From a virus, in the IMG/VR virus record IMGVR_UViG_3300037294_000424, positions 1 through 63,728 of that record: a stretch of DNA of 63,728 nt. One strand, 5' to 3'. The notes under the pieces are model-generated. The model had not been told where the DNA came from. It searched no databases and saw nothing but the letters and a program-made list of their open reading frames with translations. The first letter of the stretch is position 1, and the number at the start of each line of letters is the position of its first letter. This document shows positions 33,704 through 43,000 of the stretch, piece by piece. The translations under genes and the position numbers were made by a program.

Positions 33704-34005
33704 TGATAATTATAGCAATGGGTAACGCCGACACTGTGCTGGTGGACTCTGAGGCGACAAATGCACGAAACAGAGCAGGGTACAAAAGTGCTGGCGAGCA
33801 CAGCGATGAAGCGATTAAAGAGTTGCTAGTCGGTGGCCCTGATGTTGGCGGCCTGAGCATTAACAGCGAACAGGCTTCGCCATTAGGCATTAAGGGTGTT
33901 CTTGAGCGGAATGGCTATGTAGTCACTATGCCAAAAGAATACGAAGACAGTGAAGACGATGAGTATGAAGGCACGGCCAAAGACGGCTCGCTAGTCCTGT
34001 ACTGA
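33703..34005 (+). CDS. Small acidic hypothetical protein
   Basis: A 100-aa protein, last gene of the Dar-like operon, coupled to the protease-domain gene by a one-base overlap and followed by a terminator. The C-terminal half is strongly acidic (EYEDSEDDEYEG). It could be an inhibitor or chaperone of the upstream protease, which is inference only. Confidence 0.6.
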   Translation: MIIIAMGNADTVLVDSEATNARNRAGYKSAGEHSDEAIKELLVGGPDVGGLSINSEQASPLGIKGVLERNGYVVTMPKEYEDSEDDEYEGTAKDGSLVLY

Positions 34006-34026
34006 TCTTGAACTGTTAATTGAAGT

Positions 34027-34050
34027 AGGCCGCCGAGTGCGGCCTTTTTT
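34027..34050 (+). terminator. Terminator before the replication origin
   Basis: Stem AGGCCGC/GCGGCCT (7 bp), a 5-nt loop and six T residues, shielding the origin from Dar-operon transcription. Confidence 0.85.
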
Positions 34051-34183
34051 GTGCCTGCCAATTACTGGTGGGCGGTATGGGAAACGCCCCAAGTAGCCAT
34101 AAAAAACGCCCTTGTTTCACCTATAAAAAAACGCCCCGTTAAAAGGTGTCAAACTGGAATAGGCACGAATGCCGCCTTATCTG

Positions 34184-34260
34184 TTATCCACATATCAACA
34201 GCCTATTTTTAAATTATTTTACTGTTTTTTTCTTTTTAAAGCTTTTTAGGTATCGCTGTA
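34184..34260. other. Origin core: DnaA box and AT-rich stretch
   Basis: TTATCCACA at 34184-34192 is a perfect consensus DnaA box. It is followed by an AT-rich stretch (about 34201-34255) suited to strand opening, then the iterons at 34289. This is the normal order in iteron plasmids. Confidence 0.75.
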
Positions 34261-34288
34261 GCCCTAGTGCTGCAAGGCTTTCAGGGGG

Positions 34289-34398
34289 GGTGGTATGGGA
34301 TATAGCTCAAGTTACTATGGGAAATAGCTCAAGTTACTATGGGAAATGGCCCAAGTTACTATGGGAAATGGCCCAAGTTACTATGGGAAATGGCCCAA
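34289..34398 (+). repeat. Five 22-bp iterons upstream of rep
   Basis: Four clean units start at 34311, 34333, 34355 and 34377 (core GTTACTATGGGAAATGGCCCAA); the first clean unit differs at two bases. A degenerate unit precedes at 34289. A 22-bp period places all copies on the same DNA face every two helical turns, as expected for Rep-binding iterons. Confidence 0.9.
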
Positions 34399-34476
34399 GT
34401 TAAATTAATTTTTACTAACACCCCTGTATCGCGCTATTGTGGGGGAAATAAAAACACCCCATAGCGCAGTGATACT

Positions 34477-35190
34477 ATGAATAATGTAACCCCGCATAAG
34501 AGCAAAAAAATAATCAGTCAGTCTAACGAATTGACTGAGGCGGCCTACTATCTAGGGCTGAAGGCAAAGCGGGTACTGTGGATCTGTTTATCTCAAATTG
34601 GGAAAAAAGATAATCACGACGGGGTGTTTACTGTGTTGGTTTCTGATTACCAAAGCTTATTTGAAGTGGGGATATCCACAGCCACTAACGATGTTAGGGA
34701 TGGACTAAGAGAGCTTGGCAGAAGCACAGTTATCTTTCACCCTAAGTCTGGGGAATACTCAGAAGTAGAGCGCCCTTGGCTATCTGAAATAGCGACTAAA
34801 AGCGGTCGAGGCAAGTACCTAGTTGAGTTTAACTACAAGCTTGTGCCTTACATCGTGGGCTTGACGCAACAATTCACCACATTCAACTTGCAAGATTGCG
34901 GCAGGCTGAACAGTGTAAGGACAATCAGGCTTTACGAAAGCTTATGCCAGTATCGCTCATCGGGCGTATGGGCTGTGGGGGTGGACTGGCTAACGCGCCG
35001 TTATCAGTTGCCCACTTCTCAAAGGGATAATTTTGCCGAGCTTAAAAGAAGCTTTCTAGATCCGTCCATTAAACGCATTAACAATGAAACGCCTCTTACA
35101 GTGTCTTACATCGAGAATGCCAAAAACAACAAGGTCGTGTCGATAGTCTTCAATATCGTGGATCAGAAGTCGCTCGAAGAAACGCATTAA
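34477..35190 (+). CDS. Rep_3 family plasmid replication initiator
   Basis: A 237-aa protein with the two winged-helix layout of Rep_3 initiators (pPS10 RepA, F RepE type). The first domain includes SQSNELTEAAYYLGLKAKR and a RVLWICLSQI helix; the second has RLNSVRTIRLYESLCQY (about 147-163) and WLTRRYQLP. Rep monomers bind the iterons to open the origin; dimers repress rep. Iterons on both sides indicate copy control by handcuffing. This gene is the main proof of plasmid maintenance. Confidence 0.9.
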   Translation: MNNVTPHKSKKIISQSNELTEAAYYLGLKAKRVLWICLSQIGKKDNHDGVFTVLVSDYQSLFEVGISTATNDVRDGLRELGRSTVIFHPKSGEYSEVERPWLSEIATKSGRGKYLVEFNYKLVPYIVGLTQQFTTFNLQDCGRLNSVRTIRLYESLCQYRSSGVWAVGVDWLTRRYQLPTSQRDNFAELKRSFLDPSIKRINNETPLTVSYIENAKNNKVVSIVFNIVDQKSLEETH

Positions 35191-35360
35191 CTTGGGCTAT
35201 TCCCCATAGCTAACCAATTCCCCCTGACGGTGCGATTTTTTATAGCAAGGCAAGGCGTTAACTTGGGCCATTTCCCATAGCTAACCAATTCCCCCCGACG
35301 GTGCGATTTTTTATAGCAAGACAAGGCGCTAACTTGGGCCATTTCCCATAACTAACTAAG
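35188..35360 (-). repeat. Downstream inverted iterons within 71-bp repeats
   Basis: Two 71-bp units (35188-35258 and 35259-35329) and a partial third (35330-35360). Each starts with the iteron core in inverted orientation to the upstream array (TAACTTGGGCCATTTCCCAT). The first two also contain GACGGTGCGATTTTTTATAG. The first unit begins on the rep stop codon. The layout is like incA of P1, where extra iterons downstream of rep limit copy number. Confidence 0.9.
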
Positions 35361-35441
35361 CACCCTCTGCGCTGACCTATAAAAAAGCACATAGATAAAA
35401 GGCAAATCCAAGGGGATATGCCGATTATTTTACTAAATCAC

Positions 35442-35470
35442 TTGCAGGTGCGGCATGGGTGCGATATATT
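35442..35470 (+). promoter_or_regulatory. Strong promoter, second copy of the 2556 layout
   Basis: TTGCAG (35442-35447), 17-bp spacer and TATATT (35465-35470). The spacer has GGTGCGGCATG and GGTGCGATATA, matching the tandem elements of the promoter at 2556-2584. Confidence 0.7.
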
Positions 35471-35476
35471 GAATCC

Positions 35477-35530
35477 GTTCCCAAGGAACAGCTAAGAAGC
35501 CCACCGCATTGGTAGGGCGAAAGTTAAGGA
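35477..35530 (+). ncRNA. Structured 5' leader, copy 2
   Basis: Hairpin 1 is GTTCC/GGAAC (35477-35489). Hairpin 2 is GCCC-ACC, a GCATT loop, GGT, a bulged A and GGGC (35499-35518), then the TAAGGA ribosome site (35525-35530). Paired bases differ from copy 1 in a compensating way, while loops, bulge and flanks are kept. Confidence 0.65.
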
Positions 35531-35537
35531 AAGAATC

Positions 35538-35843
35538 ATGAAAAACTTAAATGACCTAAAAGTAACTAACATCGAATCCAACACAGAGTTCGGTTTCTTT
35601 TTTGTAGAATTTAGCAATGGGAAGTCGTTGCAGTGCTGCTTAAAGGCTTTACGCCAAAGCGAAGAAGAACATTTTGAAAACGGCCCAATATTTTTAAATC
35701 AAATTGAGCATGATAATAGCGGGTTTTCCGATGGCTTATGCGCAGACTGTAACGAGTGGGCGGTTGTAGATGGTGAGTGGGGCCATATTATTGACTTCTT
35801 AATCGAACGCGCGCGAGAAAATGGCGTTCAGATTGTAGCGTAA
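35538..35843 (+). CDS. Small acidic hypothetical protein behind structured leader
   Basis: A 101-aa acidic protein, pI clearly low by composition, with a CADCNEWAVVDGEWGH segment near the middle. No family recognised. It shares promoter, leader and ribosome site with the unrelated 77-aa gene at 2654, but not the coding sequence. A terminator follows. The strong promoter and leader point to an early, highly made protein; small acidic proteins of this type are often inhibitors of host factors, which is inference. Confidence 0.7.
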   Translation: MKNLNDLKVTNIESNTEFGFFFVEFSNGKSLQCCLKALRQSEEEHFENGPIFLNQIEHDNSGFSDGLCADCNEWAVVDGEWGHIIDFLIERARENGVQIVA

Positions 35844-35861
35844 AACGTAAACCACAAGAAG

Positions 35862-35896
35862 CTAAGCCAGCCTATAAAGCTGGCTTAGTTGTTTTG
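35862..35896. terminator. Terminator after the 101-aa gene
   Basis: A 10-bp perfect stem (CTAAGCCAGC/GCTGGCTTAG), 7-nt loop and T-rich end. It may serve both the plus-strand gene and the minus-strand gene ending at 35900. Confidence 0.8.
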
Positions 35897-35899
35897 AGG

Positions 35900-36415
35900 T
35901 TAACGATAGTTGGGCCTGTATTGTTCAGGAATAAGCTCTACAGGAACATAGCGCAAAGCCTTTTCAAGATAATCACTGATCTCACCGTCGCCCGCTCGGG
36001 TGTTATAGTTAGCCTTCCAATATGCGGCCCGTCCCGCCAGCGTCTTAGGGATCTGGTCAGTCAGCACTAGGTAGCGTAACCGAGTGAAGGCAAAGGCCAG
36101 TAAGGGGCTTAACTCTAGCTCTGGATAAGTCACATTGGATAGCGTGAACCCAAACGCTTTAAATAGCGCCTTTTCTTCTTTCTTCCCTGTGAATTTTTCC
36201 TTTAACCATTTGAAGGTGCCTTCATCCACTTGAGTAGCGCCACTGCCCGCATAGCGCTCTGTTGGATCTCTGAAGTTGCCTAGGTTGGTTTCAACCGCGC
36301 TCGTCTCTAATAGCTGCTGTACGGCGGTATTATTCAAACCGTGGCCCAGTACGTCACACACTGCAATTGATAGGTCTACAGCGTGTTTAAGTGTTACCAA
36401 TCCATATAAAAGCAT
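35900..36415 (-). CDS. Putative lysozyme-like (virion transglycosylase) protein
   Basis: A 171-aa protein. LLETSAVETNLGNF (about 35-48) has the early Glu of lysozyme-fold enzymes. The C-terminal half (RLRYLVLTDQIP, then AAYWKANYNT, about 112-139) matches a pattern I know from phage peptidoglycan-degrading proteins. It would open the cell wall during DNA entry or lysis. GGGGG precedes the ATG. A terminator and about 210 bp separate it from the DarB-like gene group. The match is from memory and moderate. Confidence 0.5.
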   Translation of the reverse strand: MLLYGLVTLKHAVDLSIAVCDVLGHGLNNTAVQQLLETSAVETNLGNFRDPTERYAGSGATQVDEGTFKWLKEKFTGKKEEKALFKAFGFTLSNVTYPELELSPLLAFAFTRLRYLVLTDQIPKTLAGRAAYWKANYNTRAGDGEISDYLEKALRYVPVELIPEQYRPNYR

Positions 36416-36520
36416 AAAGCCCCCTAAATGTAGATGTAAATAAAAGCGGGAGGCTATAGGTAAATGCGTGGTAGGGATAATTCAGAGGGTATTTGTGCTG
36501 TTAAGTGCTTTTTTAGCAAT

Positions 36521-36552
36521 AAAAAACCCGCCACTTCACAGGCGGGTTTTTG
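36521..36552. terminator. Bidirectional terminator
   Basis: Stem AAAACCCGCC/GGCGGGTTTT with an 8-nt loop and A/T tracts on both sides. It ends the minus-strand darB-like transcript. Confidence 0.8.
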
Positions 36553-36629
36553 CTTTATAACAATGCTGGAATATAAATGCGATCACGCAGGCATTGTTTT
36601 TGAAGCTTTGTGGAAGCTGTAACCTAGGC

Positions 36630-37043
36630 TTACCCTAAAATAAGCGACTCCATTTCTAGGTCGTGTAAATGGTAGTCGTAATCATCGCTATCGGCTATCG
36701 CTATTTTGTGAGAAGCACTAAAAACATTGCCATTGTCCACGTTGTAGGTGTGATACGCCCAAGCAGAGCAGCAAAGTAGGTGCGCCCCGTCCATTCTAAA
36801 TACGGTTAATGCGCCCGCTTCAACACTATCACCAAACTCACTGTGACCATGGTTTATCAATAGCTCTTTTAAGGGCCACCAATACGGGCCATAGGCGCGG
36901 TACATAATTGGCTTACCCTTGAGTATGCCAGCAAGGTTTTTAATGTACCCACTCACAAACTCGGCCTCTGTTTGTGTTTCTGTGGCTTCTGCGACTAATT
37001 CAGTCAATTGCTCTGCCGTCGGCACGATTGCTTTATCTAACAT
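36630..37043 (-). CDS. Hypothetical protein downstream of the DarB-like gene
   Basis: About 137 aa, no recognised family. The middle has MYRAYGPYWWPLKELL and a later LLCCSAWAYHTY; it looks like a compact globular domain. The frame opens at TTG 37055, but GGAG is spaced for the ATG at 37043, which overlaps the end of the 2251-aa gene. The coupling suggests that it works with the DarB-like protein. Confidence 0.65.
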   Translation of the reverse strand: MLDKAIVPTAEQLTELVAEATETQTEAEFVSGYIKNLAGILKGKPIMYRAYGPYWWPLKELLINHGHSEFGDSVEAGALTVFRMDGAHLLCCSAWAYHTYNVDNGNVFSASHKIAIADSDDYDYHLHDLEMESLILG

Positions 37044-37044
37044 A

Positions 37045-40000
37045 CTAAGCTCCAATTATTTCTTTGATTTTATCTAGCCCGATACTAGCAGGGATAAACC
37101 ACCAACTGCCAGCAAAGCTATCAGTAAGATTGACCGTATAAAATGCGCCGTCCAACTCTTTAATTTCTTTCCTGATTTTAATTAAATGCCCGTCTTTGCC
37201 GTTCTTATCGTGCAAGCAGATAAGATCAGATGCTTTAAAGTTTCTGGCGGGGTTGTTGTACCATCGCTTACCTGATTCTACCTTCTTTGCTGGCTCGTTG
37301 ATCTCAACAGGGTTAAGCATGTAAGTAATGCCCGTGTCCGTCTCGCCTTTGCTAGTAATAACATCAAGCTCAGTTTTAGCCTCGGCGTTCACTTGCTCCC
37401 TGAACGCTTCAACTTTCTCGGTTTCGCTGGTGGCCGTTTCGACATCTTCAGGTAGCCCCAAAAGTGCGGCCTGAAGTGTTGCGGCGTTGTGAGATATCGC
37501 CATGGCGGCATTGGTCACGGCTGAAGTAAACCCACCTACGGCAATGTTTACTACATCGAGATCACTATCAGAAATACGCTCTAAGATTGCCAAGGCTGGG
37601 CCGTGCCAGTAATCCACGGTTCCAATCTCAACAGCAAAGCTACCCTCTTGGTTAAGGCTGCCTACTGTGGTTCGCACTCCGTCGCTCATAATGGCCTCTA
37701 ACAGCTCTTTGGCATGTTTCAACTGAGTATCATCATTAAGTGACTTTGTGACCTTGTAGGCTGCGTTTATGCCCTTATAAGTCGCTTCGCGCCTGTCGCT
37801 CTTCATTTGTTCCGCAAGCTTTTCAAAGTAGGATTTAGCCTCTTTAATGCCTGCCTCAAATGCGGAGACGTTATCAAACTCGGCTGGGATTGCCTTTTCT
37901 GCAAAGCTGCCCCATTCCCACGATGAGCTATAAGCGCCACTAGCAACCTTATCAAGTGCTGCTTTGCCCTCGTCGGTTTCAAGCCAAAGGTGATGCGTTT
38001 TCATCGCCCAAGAGTTTATCTGTCCGTCGGTTGCCGAGTTGCCGTAAGCTTCACAGTTAAGCAGCCAAGACTTGCCCAAAATGGCTTCATAGTAACCTGT
38101 GGGAGAGCCGTAACTTTTAGCTCTATTGGCACGGTCAGCAAGGATCCATTTAGCGAGCTTCTTTTTGAGGCTTGCATCATTTGGATCTGGGTAGACGTAG
38201 CGCTTACCTTCGACTTTATCAACCTCACCATATCCAGCGAAGAACGGCTCAAACTCGCCGTCTTCCATTATCAAAGCGTAGTAATTGCTGCTATTGCCCG
38301 CGCCACTGCCGTTTAGGCCAAGTCTTAGCTTCCCGTTTTCAATAGCCCAATAGAATTGCTTTTTAGTCAGCTTGTCACTTAGGCCTACAACGCTAATGCT
38401 TTGAGTGAGCGCGTTTTGTAAGTCAAGCTCGCTTTGTTCGATGTTGGTTTCACTTCTTAGCATACTAAGAGGGAGTGATTCAATTGAGCCTATCGTGTCG
38501 CGGCTATAGCTGCTTGATGTGTAAAGCAGGCGGGCAGTCACGGTCTTAAAGTCAAAATTAATCGACTCAATTTGGTAAATCTTGTCCTTTGTATCTACAT
38601 TTTTAGCAAAGACCTTAACTTCATACTTTTTACCAACGGCAAAAGTACGGCCCTCAAAAACAATAAACTTATCACCTTGGTCAATAACTCTGGCGTCAAT
38701 GTCGATTAGGCCCGTCTTAATAGCTTTCTCAACGGTCGGTCGCAAGCGTTTAATCTGAGATTCAGCCTTGTCGATGCGCTGCATTACCCGTGAAAGCGCA
38801 AGCTCTTTTTCTTGCGCTAGCTTTAGCCTCCCGTTTAATTCGTTAAGCGTTTTTCTTTCGTCCTTGGCTTGGTCTAAATACCAGTTCCCCATTGATTCAA
38901 TGGTTTTTGAGCGGGTGACATACCTATCTAACACCTCTTGACTGCTGGCAACTTGGGTTAGAAGTGTGGCGATTTCAGATCTTCTAGCTGCTAAGTCTGT
39001 GCGGATCTGTGTTGGGTCGGCCTTAATGTCGTGAGCTGCTTTGATATAGTTATTAAGGTCAATGCTGGCTCTAACTTTTTGTGCAGTCCTTACCTTCTCA
39101 AGCGCGGCCTTTTTGTTTTCAGCGATACGGGCTTCACGTTCGTCGGCGTCTTTCGCAAGTAGCAAGCTCATTTCTTCATTGTTGCTAGCGTCAGCATTGG
39201 CTAGGCGGTCGGCGTCAGAAGTGAATAGTTCATTCATCCATTCAGCCTTGCGCTTAAGGGCGCTTAATCTGAACTCATCAAAAGAGCCTTTACCTACATA
39301 ATAATGTGCTCTGACTTTCTTCTGCTTGGCCCCGACGCGAGCGCCACGGCCATTCCTTTGCTTGAGGCTGGCGGGTGCCCAAGGTAAAGTAAGATGATGG
39401 ATATCGGTTGTGCCGTGATGAAGGTTAACGCCTACCTCTGCCTTTTTGTTGGCAATAAGTACCTTGTATTGGCCCTCGTTATACGCCAACGCAATCTTTT
39501 CAAGGGATGCTTGCTCATTGTCAGCGTCTTTGCCGCCAACGGTATCAGCATTGATGATGGCAATATCCGCCGCCTTCATGCCCAGATGATTGGCGATAAT
39601 TCGCTTCAGTTTGTTGTGCTGGGTTTTCTCTTCGGTGAAGATAATTTGTTTTCCGTCTTCCAGTCCCGCCTTAAGATTCTCAATCAGTCGAGCATACTTA
39701 GGCGTGATAGGGTGGCTCACTTCCTCATCTTTAATCTTGAACTTAGCCAAGCGCTTGATCACTTCCTCTTCAAAGTCTTGGCGAACAACTAGCGTCACGG
39801 CCTTTGATGTAGTGTTAATCTTTGCGTTGTGCTCAAGCTTTATTGATGTGGTTTCGGCGTCTTCATCGTCCTTGTCCTCATCTTTCATCTTGAGGGTAAG
39901 TGAGTCGGGCAAGTCCTTCACAAGCTCCGCTATGGCTGCGGCTTGGCTGGCTGGAAAGACAAAGGTCATTTCTTTGTTATAAAGGTCAATGTCCGTCGTC

Positions 40001-43000
40001 ACGCGATCCATTTCACGGATGATCCTGAATACGCTATCAACGTCTTGACCTTGGGCCTTCAATGCGTCTTTGTCTGCTGCGCTAAGCTTACTTAGTACTT
40101 CAGCTCTGACTCGAAGATCTTCATAAATCGTTTGTTGCTCGGCGGTCATAGGGCATTCTTGCTCAATGTCCACAATATCAGGCACGGCAACCGTCTCGGA
40201 AACGTCTTTGGCCGTCTTCAGGTTAACGTGCTTATGGAATATGCCCCTAAGCCCAGAAAGGTTTCTGAAGCCAACTAGCGCGGTCTTCATTTCTACTTCG
40301 CCCGATAGCTTTTGTACTGGCACCTCATCGGTATCACCAAACACTTTGATAAAATCGTCAACGTCGGTGATCCCTAACTGGCTCCATTGATCAGGGGTCA
40401 TAACGTGAGAGAGCATGTTGAAAATATCGGTAGGGCTGTTAACGGTAGGTGTAGCAGATAGCATGACAACGCCACGGCCATCATTCTTAGCTTTGATTAA
40501 TTGGCCCTTGATTGCCATATCAACAGAGACTTGAGCACTGGCCTGAGTGGGTAGATAAGCAAGCTTTGACGACTCGCGGCCCGCTTTGTAGCTGTTGCGG
40601 TAGTTGTGGCCCTCGTCGATGATGACGTTATCAAAGCCCATATCCTCAAAGTAGGGGATATCGTTAGCTTTTTGAGTGCCTGTGTCGGCGTACTTCTCTT
40701 TGAACTTCTCGTTTTTAAGTGCTTCCCTGTGCTTCTTAGCTGCTGCAACGTACTTGCCGCCTAACATGCCAGCGTCAACCATTTTAGAAACGTAGTCGCC
40801 AACAGACTCAGGGCGCATAGGGATAGAAGCGTATTGCTCTTTGGTCAACACAACAGTAGTGAAATTAGAATGAGGTATTTGGTTTAACCTGATCTTAATT
40901 TCTTTGCTAGATAAGAATCTCACCTTATCCCTGAACATAGGCTCGCCCGTGTGCTTGTTGATCTTCACTTCGCCATTTTCATCAAGCACTTGCTCTTGGG
41001 CTACTGTGCCGTCTTTCCCCTGTACTGGGTCAATACCAATGAAGAGCATTTGGCTCATGTTCTCACGCCCAAAGAAAGCCTTTGATTCGTGATACCAGTT
41101 TTCTATAACCGCTTTAGGCACGACAAGGCCCGTTCTTCTGGCTCGGCCTAGCTCGGTGTTATAAGCAATTAAGCCCAATGCTGTTGCTGACTTGCCTAGG
41201 CCTGTGCCAAAGCCACAAATACCGCCGCCTGTTTCGCTCAGTCTGCGTATTTCAGCACATTGATAATCAAAGTTAACTATCTCACCTGAAACATTCTTAA
41301 GGGCTATAGGAGCGCCTGAGTGCTCAATAGGAATAAAGCCGTTAAACTTATCGTTATAGCGGTTAACAAGCTGGTCTATGTCGTCATGCTGGCGTAACCA
41401 GATAGCAAAGTCAGCCTCGACGTCTTTGATCCGAGACTTGTAAGCTGAAGCTGCGGCGGCGTCAGAGCTGCGAACTGGGAGGCCGTTTAGGTAGTTTTCA
41501 ATCTGTCGCTCAAATTGCTCATGCGTGTTGTTTCGCTTTTTGCCGCCTCGGGTCTGGTAGCCAGAGAATAAGCCATCGTCGCCCGTGTAGTTTTCATTAT
41601 CGAACTGATCGCCAAATTCATCTTCTTCAACTTTTGAATAGGCAATATCAGCGTATCCATTCTCTTTTAAAAACTCGGTGACATAAGAGCGCGGCAACCA
41701 TTTTGCATTCATGGTCATATCAATAGAATCAACGCCTGTGCGAATGCGCTTACGCTCAATCTCATCTAACTGGCGCTGATAGTTATCAAGCATTGCCTCG
41801 CTGGTTTCTGCGGCCATTGCAGCCAATAAGCGATCCTTTGTTTTTACGATATCGCCGCTGGTGGCCCTATCAAGTGGTGCAAGCAGTCCGTCGGGCGTGA
41901 TGGCTATCCCTTCAATGCCTGCCAACTCTTCCAAGCTGGTGGCCGTGCCTGTGTATGCTGCTAGAAACTCATCCATGGGTACGGGGATCAAGTCTCTAAC
42001 TGCAAACAGATGGCCCACGGTCTGGGTTGCGTCGGTAGAGTCAAAGGCTATCGTTTCACCCTTAACGACTAAGCCGTTAAGTAGCTGGGAAAACTCGCCA
42101 TTCTTATCAAGTGATGATGAGAACGCATTCCAGTAATTAGCATTCTTGCCAGTGAGCACAGCTAGCTTGCCACTTTTAGCGGGTATGCCGTATTTCTGAG
42201 ACTCGGCCAGTACAAGGGATCTTGCTTCCGCTAATAGTGTTTCATCGGCTTCATTAGAGAACTGAAGCGCTTGAATGCTCATTCCTATAATTGAACCCCT
42301 AACAACTTGCGGGCGGTACTTCTCATCTAATTTAGACGCCAGCTTGATAAAGTCGCTTACTGGGCCTTTTGTTAGGAACGGAAAGTCTTTGTGAACGGCA
42401 AGAAGCTGATCGTGTGTTAGTGACAATGCGCCTGAAGGCCTTGCGAGTAGCGCGGCTAATTGTTCGGTACTCGATGCGCCGTAAAGATCAGGGTTTAATG
42501 TGCCGTCGCTATTTTCGCGTTTAATCGGCTCCCAGTTGCCGCTAACAAGCTGCATCCAACGGCCATTGATAAGCTTCTCATCGCCTTCAGTGTAAGCAAT
42601 GGGTAGCGGCTCAGAAGCTTGCAGGCTTTCCCAGTCAATGCGGCTTTCAAACTTGTGGCCTAATTTCTCTTTAAGTGCGGCATTAGTTAGGGCGTTGCTG
42701 TTATTAACGACAAGCTTATTCTGGAACGCTAGGCGCTCAGATTCGCCATGGACAAAGCGCTTACCTTCGGGGCTATCAAACCACTTACCGTTAATGAACG
42801 TGTCCCATAGGACGTTAGCGGTCTTTAAATCAGCGTCCTTGAGGTTAGGCAAGGTGCCTGCTAGCTCTTCAGAGTGTTTTCTCAGGAATATGATATCGGT
42901 AACTACATCGGTGCCTGAGTCGCTAAATACGCCCGATGGCAAGCGGTGAGCGCCTAGGAACTCTGCTTTACGGCTAATGAGGCGGCGCATTTTCTTAGTG

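Noticed and set aside
34146-34403. 85-aa frame across the origin.
   Set aside because: It reads through the DnaA box, AT-rich stretch and iterons; its repetitive end is the iteron translation.
37990-38316. Plus-strand frames opposite the DarB-like gene (also 39062, 39394, 39590, 42599).
   Set aside because: All lie wholly inside the 2251-aa gene with clear domains; low-complexity Leu/Ser/Ala composition is typical of antisense frames.
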